Part shown: positions 27,391-49,880 of the stretch, in pieces
Numbering within the stretch: position 1 is the stretch's first letter
How the letters are laid out: every line of letters begins with the position of its first letter
Origin: Rhizobiales bacterium CCH10-E5
GTDB taxonomy: Bacteria; Pseudomonadota; Alphaproteobacteria; Rhizobiales; Beijerinckiaceae
Direction of reading: 5' to 3'
NCBI GenBank assembly: GCA_001556125.1
Contig: LSIG01000004.1
Span: 1 to 64,000 of the forward strand
DNA length: 64,000 nt
Notes under the pieces: model-generated
Seen by the model: the letters and a program-made list of their open reading frames with translations, nothing else
What the model was told of the DNA's origin: nothing
The model's database searches: none
Program-made: the position numbers and the translations under genes

Positions 27391-29132
27391 GCGACCCCGC
27401 CCTCGGCCTGAGCATGCTCGGGCTCATCGTCGTCGTCATCATCCTCGGCTTTCCCACCGCCTTCACGCTGATGGGGCTAGGGATGATCTTCGGCTATATC
27501 GCCTTCTACGACCCGACCCAGGCCTGGTACGCGAACCGCATCTTCGATCTGATGGTCCAGCGCACCTATGGGGCGATGACCAACGACGTCCTGATCTCGA
27601 TCCCGCTCTTCGTGCTGATGGGCTACGTGATGGAGCGGGGCGCGCTGGTCGACAAGATGTTCTATGCCGTCCAGCTCGCCTTCCGGAACGTGCCGGCGGC
27701 GCTGGCGGTGGCGACGCTGCTGGTCTGCACCTTCTGGGGCATCGCCAGCGGGCTGGTCGGGGCGGTCGTGGTGCTGATGGGCGTCATCGCCCTCAACCCG
27801 ATGCTGAAGGCGGGCTATGACGTCCGGCTGTCGTCGGGCGTGATCACGGCCGGCGGCACGCTCGGCATCCTGATCCCGCCCTCGGTGATGATCATCGTCT
27901 ATGCCGCGGTGGCCGGACAATCGGTGGTGAAGCTCTACGCCGCCGCGATGTTCCCCGGCTTCTTCCTCGCCTTCCTTTATCTCGTCTACATCGTCGGCTG
28001 GGCGCTGCTGAACCCGCGCGTGGCGCCGGCGCTGCCGCCCGAGCAGCGTCAGGTTCCCGTTCCCGACTGGACGAGGACGCTCGCCGAGCCGCATCGCGGC
28101 CGGGTGTTCCCGGCGCTGAGCCGAGCCCTGGTCTCGCCGGCGCGGGTACGCGGGATCCGGCGCGACGGACAGCCCGTGACCTGGGGCGCCTTGTTGCAGG
28201 CCTGGGCCTATGCGCTGGTGCCGCTCTCGCTCGTCGCGGGGACGCTCGCGCTGGTCTGGTGGTATGTGGTCATCCACCAGCAGGCCGGCGCGGCCGAGGC
28301 GCTGCCGGCGATCGAGCAGCTCGGCACGCCCGACCTCGTTCCGGAGGAGACGGGCGAGGGCAAGGGGCCGCCGACGGCGTTCTACCTCTGGTTCGGTGCC
28401 ATCGCGCTCGGCTGCGCGGCGCTGATGCTGCGCTATTACGTGCGCATGACCGCGGAGCGGCTCGAGGTCATCCGCATGCTGACCGATGCGGTGCTGCCGC
28501 TCGGCCTGCTGACGGTGATCGTGCTGGCGGTGATCCTGTTCGGGATCACGACGGCGACCGAATCCGCCGCCGTCGGGGCGGCCGGCGCTTTTCTGCTCGC
28601 CTTCCATGCCCGGACGCTGAACTGGAAGAAGATCAAGGAGGCGGTGTTCCTCACCGCCAAGACCACATCGATGGTCTGCTGGCTCTTCGTCGGCTCGGCG
28701 ATCTTTTCGGCCGTGTTCGCGCTGCTCGGCGGGCAGGCCCTGCTCGAGCGCTGGGTGCTGTCGCTGGACCTGTCGCCGCTGCAGTTCATGATCCTGTCGC
28801 AGGCGATCATCTTCGTGCTCGGCTGGCCGCTGGAATGGACCGAGATCATCGTGATCTTCGTGCCGATCTTCCTGCCGATGCTGAAGCATTTCGGCATCGA
28901 CCCGATCCTCTGGGGCGTGCTGGTCTTCGTGAACCTGCAGGCGGCGTTCCTGTCGCCGCCGGTCGCGATGTCCGCCTTCTACCTCAAGGGCGTCGCTCCG
29001 CCGCATGTGACGATCAACCAGATCTTCGCGGGGATGATGCCCTATATGCTGATCGTGATCCTGTGCATGGTGCTGATGTATCTCTGGCCAGGCCTGACGC
29101 TGTGGCTGCCCGAGTATCTCTATGGCGGCTGA
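27387..29132 (+). CDS. TRAP transporter large permease DctM, long form
   Basis: 581-residue ion-coupled permease. The N-terminal helices include GFPTAFTLMGLGMIFGYI, and GGTLGILIPPSVMIIVYA is the DctM signature (about 153-170). A long insert (about 210-360), with its own hydrophobic segments, separates the two halves; a classic DctM is about 425 residues. The long form is known from the FcbT3/mannitol-type TRAP subgroup, in line with the DctP assignment. The ATG overlaps the dctQ stop. It imports an organic acid using the sodium or proton gradient. Confidence 0.92.
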   Translation: MSDPALGLSMLGLIVVVIILGFPTAFTLMGLGMIFGYIAFYDPTQAWYANRIFDLMVQRTYGAMTNDVLISIPLFVLMGYVMERGALVDKMFYAVQLAFRNVPAALAVATLLVCTFWGIASGLVGAVVVLMGVIALNPMLKAGYDVRLSSGVITAGGTLGILIPPSVMIIVYAAVAGQSVVKLYAAAMFPGFFLAFLYLVYIVGWALLNPRVAPALPPEQRQVPVPDWTRTLAEPHRGRVFPALSRALVSPARVRGIRRDGQPVTWGALLQAWAYALVPLSLVAGTLALVWWYVVIHQQAGAAEALPAIEQLGTPDLVPEETGEGKGPPTAFYLWFGAIALGCAALMLRYYVRMTAERLEVIRMLTDAVLPLGLLTVIVLAVILFGITTATESAAVGAAGAFLLAFHARTLNWKKIKEAVFLTAKTTSMVCWLFVGSAIFSAVFALLGGQALLERWVLSLDLSPLQFMILSQAIIFVLGWPLEWTEIIVIFVPIFLPMLKHFGIDPILWGVLVFVNLQAAFLSPPVAMSAFYLKGVAPPHVTINQIFAGMMPYMLIVILCMVLMYLWPGLTLWLPEYLYGG

Positions 29133-29176
29133 GCCATAGGGCCGCTTCCGAGGGGGCGGGCCGGGGTGTCTGCGCC

Positions 29177-29205
29177 TTGCAATCGCGGCCAAAACCCCCT
29201 AATGC
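29177..29205 (+). promoter_or_regulatory. Candidate tuf promoter
   Basis: TTGCAA (29177-29182), a 17-nt spacer and TAATGC (29200-29205) lie about 50 nt upstream of the first tuf start. Spacing fits sigma-70-type promoters. This was identified by eye only. Confidence 0.4.
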
Positions 29206-29256
29206 GACCGCGCTTTCGGAAGGCCTCGCAGGGCCGGTGTCAGGAAACAGGGTGTC

Positions 29257-30447
<1,191 letters not shown>

Positions 30448-30474
30448 TCCAGGCGATCAGCGACATATGGAGGA

Positions 30475-30499
30475 GGGCGGTGGCGACACCGCCCTTTTT
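30475..30499 (+). terminator. Rho-independent terminator after tuf copy 1
   Basis: Perfect 8-bp stem GGGCGGTG / CACCGCCC with a GCGA loop, followed by TTTTT. It lies 27 nt after the tuf stop. Confidence 0.9.
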
Positions 30500-30567
30500 C
30501 TTTGCCGCGGCCATGTCGATTTCGGCTTGAAATGTGCCGGCGCTTGGGGCACATGACGGGCCGCTAC

Positions 30568-30643
30568 AGGGGTGTAGCTCAGTTGGTAGAGTACCGGTCT
30601 CCAAAACCGGGTGTCGCAGGTTCGAGCCCTGCCGCCCCTGCCA
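30568..30643 (+). tRNA. trnW: tRNA-Trp (anticodon CCA)
   Basis: 76-nt cloverleaf with an encoded CCA end. The acceptor stem AGGGGTG pairs with CGCCCCT (one G-U). The D arm contains TAGCTCAGTTGGTAGA, the anticodon loop is CTCCAAA with stem CCGGT/ACCGG, and the T arm has GGTTCGAGCC. It sits between tuf and secE, the usual alphaproteobacterial position. Confidence 0.97.
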
Positions 30644-30800
30644 GTTCCCGCCGGTCGACCGCGGCGTGAACGTGCCGGCGCCCAGCGCCTTCGGTCGGTT
30701 TTCTCCAGAGGTAAGACGATGACTCCGCGCCCGACGGGCGCCTTCGTCCGGCGTCCGGCCGCCGCGGGAAGCCCCTGCCGAGGCCAGCCGGCAAAACCTC

Positions 30801-30829
30801 TTGGCGAACGCCTCCGCGCGTTGTAGAAG
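30801..30829 (+). promoter_or_regulatory. Candidate promoter for secE-nusG
   Basis: TTGGCG (30801-30806) and TAGAAG (30824-30829) are spaced by 17 nt, about 110 nt upstream of secE in the 297-nt gap after tRNA-Trp. A GC-rich hairpin (GGCGCG...CGCGCC) follows the predicted start. The rest of the gap holds no gene I can see. Confidence 0.35.
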
Positions 30830-30940
30830 CCTTCTCACGACGGCGCGCGGCTCCCTGAGCCCCGCGCCGCGAATGTTTCAGGACGGCCGAATCGGCCCTG
30901 CGGCGGTGGCTGCCGGGCGGTCCGGAACCCGAGGTGACCC

Positions 30941-31135
30941 ATGGCCAAGAGCAGCCCCTTCAGCTTCCTGCAGGACGTGCGCAACGAAGCGTCCAAGGTG
31001 ACCTGGCCGTCGCGCCGCGAGACCCTGATCACCACCGGCCTCGTGCTGCTGATGGTCGTGGTGTCGTCGCTGTTCTTCCTCTTCACCGACACCATCATCC
31101 GCTGGTCGCTCGGCTTCATCCTCGGCGCCCGTTGA
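30941..31135 (+). CDS. secE: Preprotein translocase subunit SecE
   Basis: 64-residue short-form SecE with one membrane helix (about 29-48). It has the conserved amphipathic segment FLQDVRNEASKVTWPSRRET before it. SecE clamps SecY in the translocon. The short single-helix form is the rule outside enterics. Its stop lies 14 nt before the nusG GTG. SecY itself is encoded at 59753 in this window. Confidence 0.96.
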   Translation: MAKSSPFSFLQDVRNEASKVTWPSRRETLITTGLVLLMVVVSSLFFLFTDTIIRWSLGFILGAR

Positions 31136-31149
31136 ACGGAATCAAGAAC

Positions 31150-31683
31150 GTGAGCACCCGCTGGTACATCGTCCACGCCTATTCGAACTTCGAGAACAAG
31201 GTCGCGCAGTCGATCCGTGACCAGGCCGCCCAGCGCAACCTGGCCGACAAGTTCGAAGAGGTGCTGGTCCCGACCGAGAAGGTCGTCGAGGTCCGCCGCG
31301 GCCGCAAGGTCGAGGCCGAGCGCAAGTTCTTCCCCGGCTATGTGCTGGTGAAGTGCGAGATGACCGACGAGGTCTATCACCTTATCAAGAACACGCCGAA
31401 GGTCACCGGCTTCCTCGGCGCCGACAAGGCAAAGCCGATGCCGATCCCCGAATCCGAAGCGATGCGGATCAAGGGGCAGGTCGCGGAAGGCGTCGAGCGG
31501 CCGAAGCCGACGATCGTCTTCGAGATCGGCGAGCAGGTGAAGGTCGCGGACGGCCCCTTCGCCTCGTTCAACGGCGTCGTCGAGGATGTCGACCATGGCC
31601 GTGCCCGCCTCAAGGTCGCGGTGTCGATCTTCGGCCGCGCTACGCCGGTCGAGCTCGAATACGGCCAGGTCGAGAAGCTCTGA
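31150..31683 (+). CDS. nusG: Transcription termination/antitermination factor NusG
   Basis: 177-residue NusG. The NGN domain opens with TRWYIVHAYSNFENKVAQSI, and a C-terminal KOW domain (about 125-175) has GEQVKVADGPFASFNGVVE. It binds the RNA polymerase clamp, suppresses pausing and contacts Rho or ribosomal S10. The start at GTG 31150 fits family length; a TTG at 31132 overlapping the secE stop is the alternative. Unusually, rplK does not follow: a chemotaxis receptor gene lies between. Confidence 0.96.
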   Translation: MSTRWYIVHAYSNFENKVAQSIRDQAAQRNLADKFEEVLVPTEKVVEVRRGRKVEAERKFFPGYVLVKCEMTDEVYHLIKNTPKVTGFLGADKAKPMPIPESEAMRIKGQVAEGVERPKPTIVFEIGEQVKVADGPFASFNGVVEDVDHGRARLKVAVSIFGRATPVELEYGQVEKL

Positions 31684-31786
31684 GCTTTCGAGGACGTTAC
31701 GGGGGCACCCTATCCGTGTGACGTTGCGTTAAGTGGCCTTTAAGGCGGTTTGACTACCGTCCTTCGCCACAAACGCGTGCGGTCTC

Positions 31787-33394
31787 ATGGTGTTCAAGCG
31801 GTTCAGAGCGACTGTCGGCCAGCGCATGGCGCTGTGGAGCGTCGTGCTGGGCCTCGTGATCTCGCTGTTCGTCGCCAATGAGTTCGTCGCCTCCGAGCGC
31901 ATGGACGACGTCGCCGCCCAGCTCTCCGGCAACGCCGAAGCCCTGCTTCGCACCGAAGAAGCCTCGGCCCTGTTCGAAAAGATTCATTCTCTCCACCTCG
32001 AGTCGCCGACGCGCGCCGAGGATTGGGCGCATGTCGAGGCGATGGCGAAGGCAATGGAGGCTGTCGCTGCCGTCGCACGCGGCGAGGTGCGCGAGCGCGC
32101 GCTCGAGGCGGTTGCGCTTCTGGCCGATGTCCGCTCCGACAGGAGCAACACCTCGGCGCAGATGCTGATGCGGCAGTGGCCCACGGTGCATGAGCACATG
32201 CATCTCGCGCTCAACAAGGTGCTGGTCGAGATCAGCGCCCGGCTCAGGGACCAGAAAACCGGAGCGGATTACCGCGAGAGCCTTCTCGGCGCCCTGTGCC
32301 TGGGGCTCGTGGCACTCATCGCAACGCTGGAGTATCGCTGGCTGGTCCGTCCCATCATCGAGATGGTCCGTGTGATGCGGCCGGGCGAGGGCAGCGGCCG
32401 CCGAGCCTGGCTCGGCACCGTCGCTGCGCGCCGCGACGAGATCGGCGCCCTGGCACGGGCGATCCTCGCGCATCTGCGTGCCCAGAAGGCCGCGGAGGAA
32501 GCCGCAACCCTGCAAATGGCGGCGATGACCGACGAGATCCGACTGCGCGAGCGGGTCGAGGCGCAGAACAAGGCCTTCCAGGACCAGATCGCCGCCATCG
32601 CCACGGCACTCGAGGCGCATGGGCAGCGAATGTCGGAGGCCGCCCGGGAACTGGGCGGGCTGTCGACGGAGGTCGACCGGCGTGCCAATGCCGCCGCTTC
32701 CTCGACCCAGCGCGCAGCGTCGCATGTCGAGGATGTCGCTGCGACGATCGGCGAGGTCACGCATCTGCTGCGCGAGGCCGCCTGCGAGGCGAGGCGGAGC
32801 GCGCAGGTCAGCGTCGATGCCAAGGCGCTCGTGGGTGAGGCGAAAGCGGATACGGAGGCCCTGCGTGAGGCGGTGGCGACGATTTCCGGCATCATCGACA
32901 TCATTTCCTCCGTGGCCAGCCAGACCAATCTGCTGGCGCTGAACGCGACGATCGAGGCGGCGCGTGCCGGCGAGAGCGGCCGGGGCTTCGCAGTCGTCGC
33001 CGCCGAGGTGAAGCAACTCTCCCAGCGTACCGCCCAGGCGACCTTCGAGGTCCAGGGCGGCCTGGACCTGATCCGGGTCGCGGCGGAGCGCATCACCACC
33101 CGCGTCGTGGCGCTGGTCGATTCGGTTGACGACGTCGAAGCGGCGGCGGATTCGATCGCGAGCCTGACGCAGCAGCAGGAGGGGCACTCGGCCTCGATCG
33201 GCGCCAGCACGGGCGAGACCGCGGGCGATGTCCGGCAGGTGGCCGAGCAGGTCGGCGAGGTGGCGCGGATGATGGAGCGGTGGCGCCAGACGGCCGATGC
33301 CGCGATGCTGGCCTCGGCCGACCTCGATATGCAGGCGAGGGGCCTGCGCGACGTCGTCGATCGCTTTTTCGCCGAGACGCGCGCGCGGGCGTGA
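31787..33394 (+). CDS. Methyl-accepting chemotaxis protein
   Basis: 535-residue receptor. Membrane helices are at about 14-31 and 165-182, with a ~130-residue mostly helical periplasmic region between. A HAMP-like segment and a long coiled coil follow. The signalling hairpin tip (about 366-412) has [20 protein letters not shown] then [20 protein letters not shown], the CheA/CheW-contact core. No C-terminal CheR pentapeptide is evident. It lies between nusG and rplK, where a chemoreceptor is not normally found, with no che genes nearby. The ligand is unknown. Confidence 0.93.
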   Translation: MVFKRFRATVGQRMALWSVVLGLVISLFVANEFVASERMDDVAAQLSGNAEALLRTEEASALFEKIHSLHLESPTRAEDWAHVEAMAKAMEAVAAVARGEVRERALEAVALLADVRSDRSNTSAQMLMRQWPTVHEHMHLALNKVLVEISARLRDQKTGADYRESLLGALCLGLVALIATLEYRWLVRPIIEMVRVMRPGEGSGRRAWLGTVAARRDEIGALARAILAHLRAQKAAEEAATLQMAAMTDEIRLRERVEAQNKAFQDQIAAIATALEAHGQRMSEAARELGGLSTEVDRRANAAASSTQRAASHVEDVAATIGEVTHLLREAACEARRSAQVSVDAKALVGEAKADTEALREAVATISGIIDIISSVASQTNLLALNATIEAARAGESGRGFAVVAAEVKQLSQRTAQATFEVQGGLDLIRVAAERITTRVVALVDSVDDVEAAADSIASLTQQQEGHSASIGASTGETAGDVRQVAEQVGEVARMMERWRQTADAAMLASADLDMQARGLRDVVDRFFAETRARA

Positions 33395-33631
33395 AGCACC
33401 TCGCGGCCGTCCGCGAGTGACCGGGCAGGCCGCGCGGGCGAAAAGGACTTTCCCTCCGGCGGCTTCTGTGCCATAGGCCCGGCCTCACTTGCGTGGGAGG
33501 CATGCCGGTCGCCAGCCGGATCACCCTGCCGCACCACGCTCTGCAACCATCCCGACCCCGGGCGGATCCGATCCGCGGGCGGGACGTCGTCGTTCCGATC
33601 GGCATCGGGGCAGGCGGCAGGAGCAGCCATC

Positions 33632-34063
33632 ATGGCGAAGAAGATCACGGGCTACGTGAAGCTTCAGGTTCCGGCGGGCGCGGCCAATCCGTCGCCGCCG
33701 ATCGGGCCGGCGCTGGGTCAGCGCGGCCTCAACATCATGGAATTCTGCAAGGCCTTCAACGCGAAGACCGCGCAGATGGAGAAGGGCATGCCGATCCCGG
33801 TGATCATCACCGCGTATCAGGACCGCTCCTTCACCTTCGAGATGAAGCAGCCGCCGGTCTCGTACTGGCTGAAGAAGGCCGCCGGCCTGACCTCGGGTTC
33901 CAAGACCCCGGGCCGCGGCGGCAATGTCGGCAAGGTCACCGCCGCGCAGATCAACGAGATCGCCGAGAAGAAGATGGCCGATCTCAACTGCGACAGCGTC
34001 GAATCCGCAGCGTCCATGATTAAGGGCTCCGCCCGGTCGATGGGCCTGGAAGTCGTGGGCTGA
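33632..34063 (+). CDS. rplK: 50S ribosomal protein L11
   Basis: 143-residue L11, part of the GTPase-associated centre with 23S helices 43/44. The N-terminal [20 protein letters not shown] (about 23-42) contains the proline switch region bound by thiopeptides. It starts the rplK-rplA pair, 10 nt before rplA. The 237-nt gap after the chemotaxis gene contains no gene and presumably the rplKA promoter. Confidence 0.99.
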   Translation: MAKKITGYVKLQVPAGAANPSPPIGPALGQRGLNIMEFCKAFNAKTAQMEKGMPIPVIITAYQDRSFTFEMKQPPVSYWLKKAAGLTSGSKTPGRGGNVGKVTAAQINEIAEKKMADLNCDSVESAASMIKGSARSMGLEVVG

Positions 34064-34073
34064 GGGGGCGAAG

Positions 34074-34772
<699 letters not shown>

Positions 34773-35308
34773 TGCCGCCCGCGCCGCGGCGGGCCTCGTG
34801 CCGGCGCGGCGTTTCGGCTGCCGAAGGAGGCATCGGCGGAGGCTCCTTACGGAGATCCGCAGGATGCCCCTTGGCAGAGACGGGCGAAGGCGCTATGACG
34901 CCGGCCTGTTTCCATAAGTGATGTGGGCTTCGGCGTGCTCGTCGCGCAGGGGTCCGTTTCGCGTTTTTCGGCGGTTCGCCGCCGGAAGATGGGTGTTTGG
35001 GGTGCAGCGAGCGATCGCAGGACCCGAATCGCCCAGTCCTGTCTGAGACTGCAGGTGCTTCGAAGGCCCCGGCCCGAGGGCATAATTTCGCCAAGAGGCC
35101 TGCATAGACGGTGCAAGAACTCGAATGGGGCCGAAAGGCTCCGAAGACGGTTCGAACCATCTCGCCCGATCACGGCGTCCGCGCCGGAGAGGGGACAGGG
35201 CACTGAGCGTCGCTCCTTCGATGCGCCGGTGTCAACCGGGGCTTCCAGGAGCGGCAGTGCAACCGGCGGCGAACCCTCGCGGGCGCGCCGCCTACCGGAG
35301 AGAGCCCA
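34773..35308 (+). promoter_or_regulatory. rplJ leader / intergenic region
   Basis: A 536-nt stretch without a convincing gene, between rplA and rplJ. Promoter-like pairs are TTGGCA-N16-CTATGA (34871-34898) and TTCGAA-N16-CATAAT (35059-35086). Several GC-rich inverted segments (for example cggcggttcgccgccg near 34970) suggest a structured leader. In other bacteria this leader binds the L10-L12 complex to repress translation. Small frames here lack coding character. Confidence 0.6.
34871..34898 (+). promoter_or_regulatory. Candidate promoter for rplJL-rpoBC
   Basis: TTGGCA (34871-34876), a 16-nt spacer and CTATGA (34893-34898). If used, the transcript would carry a leader of about 400 nt before rplJ. 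This was identified by eye only. Confidence 0.35.
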
Positions 35309-35824
35309 GTGGATAAAGCGGCAAAGACAGATGCCGTCGCGACGCTGAACGAGGTGTTTTCGACCACCTCGGTCGTCGTCGTGGCCCACTATGCGGGCTT
35401 GACGGTGGCCCAGTTCCAGAAGCTTCGTCGCGAGATGAAGGCCAATGGCGCCACCGTGAAGGTCGCAAAGAACCGGCTGGCCAAGATCGCTCTTGAAGGC
35501 ACCGACGTCGCGTCCATCAGCAAGCTGCTGACGGGCCCCACCCTGATCGCCTATTCCAGCGATCCGGTCGCGGCGCCGAAGGTCGCCACCGCCTTCGCCA
35601 AGGAGAACGACAAGCTCGTCATCCTCGGCGGCGCGATGGGCAAGACCGCCCTGAACCCCGATGGCGTCAAGGCCCTGGCCACGATGCCCTCGCTCGACGA
35701 ACTGCGCGCCAAGCTGCTCGGCCTCATCCAGGCCCCGGCAACGAAGATCGCCCAGCTCTCGACCGCCCCGGCTGCCAAGCTGGCGCGCGTGTTCCAGGCA
35801 TATGCCGACAAGGATGCGGCCTGA
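35309..35824 (+). CDS. rplJ: 50S ribosomal protein L10
   Basis: 171-residue L10, the base of the L7/L12 stalk. It starts with GTG after GGAGAGAG (35297-35304). Conserved [20 protein letters not shown] and [15 protein letters not shown] segments bind 23S rRNA. The C-terminal helix (about 135-171) carries the L12 dimer sites. It is followed by rplL after 56 nt. Confidence 0.99.
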   Translation: MDKAAKTDAVATLNEVFSTTSVVVVAHYAGLTVAQFQKLRREMKANGATVKVAKNRLAKIALEGTDVASISKLLTGPTLIAYSSDPVAAPKVATAFAKENDKLVILGGAMGKTALNPDGVKALATMPSLDELRAKLLGLIQAPATKIAQLSTAPAAKLARVFQAYADKDAA

Positions 35825-35880
35825 TCCAGGCCCGTTACCCCTGATATCGTTCGAACCTCTTACCTATATAGGAGCCTACA

Positions 35881-36264
35881 ATGGCTGATCTGACCAAGCT
35901 CGTCGACGAGCTCTCCTCGCTGACCGTCCTCGAGGCGGCCGACCTCGCCAAGATGCTCGAAGAGAAGTGGGGCGTCTCCGCCGCCGCCGCTGTCGCCGTG
36001 GCCGCCGGCCCGGCCGCCGGTGGCGCTGGCGCTGCCGCCGCCGCCGAGGAGCAGACCGAGTTCACCGTTGTCCTGGCCTCGGCCGGCGACAAGAAGATCG
36101 AGGTCATCAAGGAAGTCCGCGCTATCACCGGCCTGGGCCTGAAGGAGGCCAAGGATCTGGTCGAGGCCGCTCCGAAGCCGGTCAAGGAGTCGGTGGCCAA
36201 GGACGAGGCCGATAAGCTCAAGAAGCAGCTCGAGGCCGTCGGCGCCAAGGTCGAGCTCAAGTGA
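35881..36264 (+). CDS. rplL: 50S ribosomal protein L7/L12
   Basis: 127-residue stalk protein that recruits translation GTPases. It has an N-terminal dimerisation domain, a flexible Ala/Gly-rich hinge (about 35-58) and a C-terminal domain with [21 protein letters not shown]. The hinge is coded by Ala-rich GCC repeats. It is followed by two strong hairpins before rpoB that could set the ratio of L12 to polymerase. Confidence 0.99.
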   Translation: MADLTKLVDELSSLTVLEAADLAKMLEEKWGVSAAAAVAVAAGPAAGGAGAAAAAEEQTEFTVVLASAGDKKIEVIKEVRAITGLGLKEAKDLVEAAPKPVKESVAKDEADKLKKQLEAVGAKVELK

Positions 36265-36305
36265 GCAGGGCCGGCGTCTTGCCGGTCCGACCCTAGACGA
36301 GACCA

Positions 36306-36342
36306 GACAGTCCCGGGGCGGGCATCCGCCTCCGGGGCTGTC
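36306..36342 (+). terminator. Attenuator-like hairpin between rplL and rpoB
   Basis: GACAG / CTGTC, CCCGG / CCGGG and GGCGG / CCGCC form a long stem around a GCAT loop, 41 nt after rplL. There is no long T-run. The position matches the partial terminator known between rplL and rpoB in enterics. Confidence 0.55.
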
Positions 36343-36447
36343 GCGTCGTTTCCGCGGTTTGATGCGGAAACGATCGAGGAGGCGCCGATTGCAACGTTGG
36401 GTTGCATGGCGCGATGTGACGAAGTTGGCGGCGCGATGATGCGCCGA

Positions 36448-36500
36448 ACGGCTCACCCGGCGGCCCGTCCGCCCGTCGCCCGGACCGCCGGGTGAGCCGT
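36448..36500 (+). promoter_or_regulatory. Perfect 16-bp hairpin just upstream of rpoB
   Basis: ACGGCTCACCCGGCGG (36448-36463) is the exact reverse complement of 36485-36500, with a 21-nt loop, ending 23 nt before the rpoB start. It may be an RNA processing site or an rpoB translational control element. Confidence 0.6.
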
Positions 36501-36523
36501 CCGTAGAGATTGCGAGGAACAAG

Positions 36524-40675
<4,152 letters not shown>

Positions 40676-40803
40676 GCCGCTGGGCGCGGCCCCGGGCCGC
40701 GCCGACCGACCGAAACAAGGCCTGTGGCACTCACGCCACAGGCGGATGATGATCAAAGCCGGGCAGGGCGGTTTTCACCCCCGCCGGCGGCAGGAGATGG
40801 GCG

Positions 40804-45000
<4,197 letters not shown>

Positions 45001-45056
45001 TCTGCGCTTCCGCGGACTCTCTTCCGCGGAACACCGCAACAGCCACGGCAAGAATC

Positions 45057-45084
45057 AGGGCCGTCCTTCGGGGCGGCCCTTTTT
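45057..45084 (+). terminator. Rho-independent terminator after rpoC
   Basis: Stem AGGGCCGTCC / GGGCGGCCCT (one T-G pair) with a TTCG loop, followed by TTTT. It ends the rplJL-rpoBC transcript. Confidence 0.9.
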
Positions 45085-45548
45085 CATAGTGCTGGGGATC
45101 GCCGCGCGGGCAGGGCTTGTCAGCCGCACGGCCGCCGCGCTAGCCTCGGTCGCTCTCGATGACGCCACGCGGGCGCTCCGAGACCGTCACAGCCGGGTCG
45201 ATCCTGGGTGAAAGCCGCCTCCGGCGCAGGTTTCGCGATAATCGGGCTTGACGCGAATCCATGCCCGAGTCATAAGCGCGCCACTGTCGGTGGTTGTCGG
45301 ACACGTATGTCGCCTTAGCCTCTGTTGCTGGCGAATTTCGCGACCGAAACTCCACCGGAATTCCAGCGTCGATTGACGACATGGCAAGACGCATGAACGC
45401 GGAGCGATCCGTGTTCCTCTGCTGGCGAACGCGCCTGAGGCCTCCCTGCCGGGAGCCGATGGCGCGGCTTCGTTTGTGTCATGGCAACGGCCGGCCTGGA
45501 GAACGGATTTAGCGATTTCCAAACGCTCAGTGGGAGCGAGAGGCCAGA
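45085..45548 (+). promoter_or_regulatory. rpsL upstream region (no gene seen)
   Basis: 464 nt between the rpoC terminator and rpsL. It contains a strong promoter candidate (45248-45276), then about 265 nt of leader. Short frames on both strands lack codon bias and ribosome-binding sites. I see no further recognisable element. Confidence 0.5.
45248..45276 (+). promoter_or_regulatory. Candidate str-operon promoter
   Basis: TTGACG (45248-45253), exactly 17 nt, then CATAAG (45271-45276). This is the best consensus-like promoter in the window. It would drive rpsL-rpsG-fusA-tuf and probably the downstream ribosomal genes, with a leader of about 265 nt. Confidence 0.6.
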
Positions 45549-45920
45549 ATGCCGACAATCAGCCAGCTCATTCGCAAGCCGCGTTCGCCGGTCAAGGCGC
45601 GCAACACCGCTCCGGCGCTCGAGGCCTGCCCGCAGAAGCGCGGCGTCTGCACGCGCGTCTATACGACGACCCCGAAGAAGCCGAACTCGGCGCTCCGCAA
45701 GGTCGCCAAGGTGCGCCTGACCAACGGCTTCGAGGTGATCGGCTACATCCCGGGCGAGGGCCACAACCTTCAGGAGCACTCCGTGGTGATGATCCGCGGC
45801 GGCCGCGTGAAGGACCTTCCCGGCGTGCGTTACCACATCCTGCGCGGCGTGCTCGACACCCAGGGCGTCAAGAACCGCAAGCAGCGTCGTTCGAAGTACG
45901 GCGCCAAGCGTCCGAAGTGA
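45549..45920 (+). CDS. rpsL: 30S ribosomal protein S12
   Basis: 123-residue S12 at the decoding centre. The [18 protein letters not shown] loop holds K43, and [12 protein letters not shown] holds K88. Both are the streptomycin-sensitive residues, and D89 is the beta-methylthiolation site in other bacteria. It is first in the str operon, 70 nt before rpsG. Confidence 0.99.
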   Translation: MPTISQLIRKPRSPVKARNTAPALEACPQKRGVCTRVYTTTPKKPNSALRKVAKVRLTNGFEVIGYIPGEGHNLQEHSVVMIRGGRVKDLPGVRYHILRGVLDTQGVKNRKQRRSKYGAKRPK

Positions 45921-45990
45921 GTTCTGCCCGATCGGCCAGGCCCGCGCCCGGCCGGTTCGCAGCGTTGAAGATTTGACCGGAGACTAGACG

Positions 45991-46461
45991 ATGTCCCGCC
46001 GCCATAGCGCCGAAAAGCGCGAGATCATTCCCGATCCGAAGTTCCACGACGTCGTCGTGACGAAATTCATGAACTCGGTCATGTACGAGGGCAAGAAGTC
46101 GACCGCCGAGCGGATCGTCTACGGTGCCTTCGACATCATCGAGGCCAAGATGAAGAGCGACCCGCTCGCCGTCTTCAAGAGCGCGCTCGAGAACGTCGCT
46201 CCGGCGATCGAGGTCCGGTCCCGCCGCGTCGGCGGTGCGACCTATCAGGTTCCGGTCGAGGTTCGCGCCGAGCGCCGTCAGGCGCTGGCGATCCGCTGGC
46301 TGATCTCGGCCGCCCGCGGCCGCAACGACAAGACGATGGTCGAGCGTCTCTCTTCGGAGCTGATGGACGCGGCCAGCAACCGCGGCAACGCGGTCAAGAA
46401 GCGCGAAGACACGCACCGGATGGCGGAAGCCAACCGCGCCTTCTCGCACTATCGCTGGTAA
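45991..46461 (+). CDS. rpsG: 30S ribosomal protein S7
   Basis: 156-residue S7, which nucleates the 30S head and contacts the E-site tRNA. It starts [18 protein letters not shown], and the [19 protein letters not shown] beta-hairpin lies at about 76-94. In enterics S7 represses the str operon. It is 35 nt before fusA. Confidence 0.99.
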   Translation: MSRRHSAEKREIIPDPKFHDVVVTKFMNSVMYEGKKSTAERIVYGAFDIIEAKMKSDPLAVFKSALENVAPAIEVRSRRVGGATYQVPVEVRAERRQALAIRWLISAARGRNDKTMVERLSSELMDAASNRGNAVKKREDTHRMAEANRAFSHYRW

Positions 46462-46496
46462 GCGTCGGCAACCCCCGGCAAGACGAAAGCATTCCC

Positions 46497-48572
<2,076 letters not shown>

Positions 48573-48620
48573 TCGCACGACCTGCTGACACGCAACAACG
48601 ATTGATTGACGGAGGCTACG

Positions 48621-49811
<1,191 letters not shown>

Positions 49812-49880
49812 ACAGCGTTTTCGTGAGGGCGTGGGCCCTGCCGGGCCTCCGCCCTTTCACGTCACGAGGAAGATAAGACC

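Noticed and set aside
34923..35348. Possible small genes in the rplJ leader
   Set aside because: They have no ribosome-binding sites, atypical codon use and overlap the rplJ start. The region is better read as leader.
45187..45558. Small open frames on both strands upstream of rpsL
   Set aside because: They overlap the best promoter candidate and the rpsL start, and show no family resemblance.
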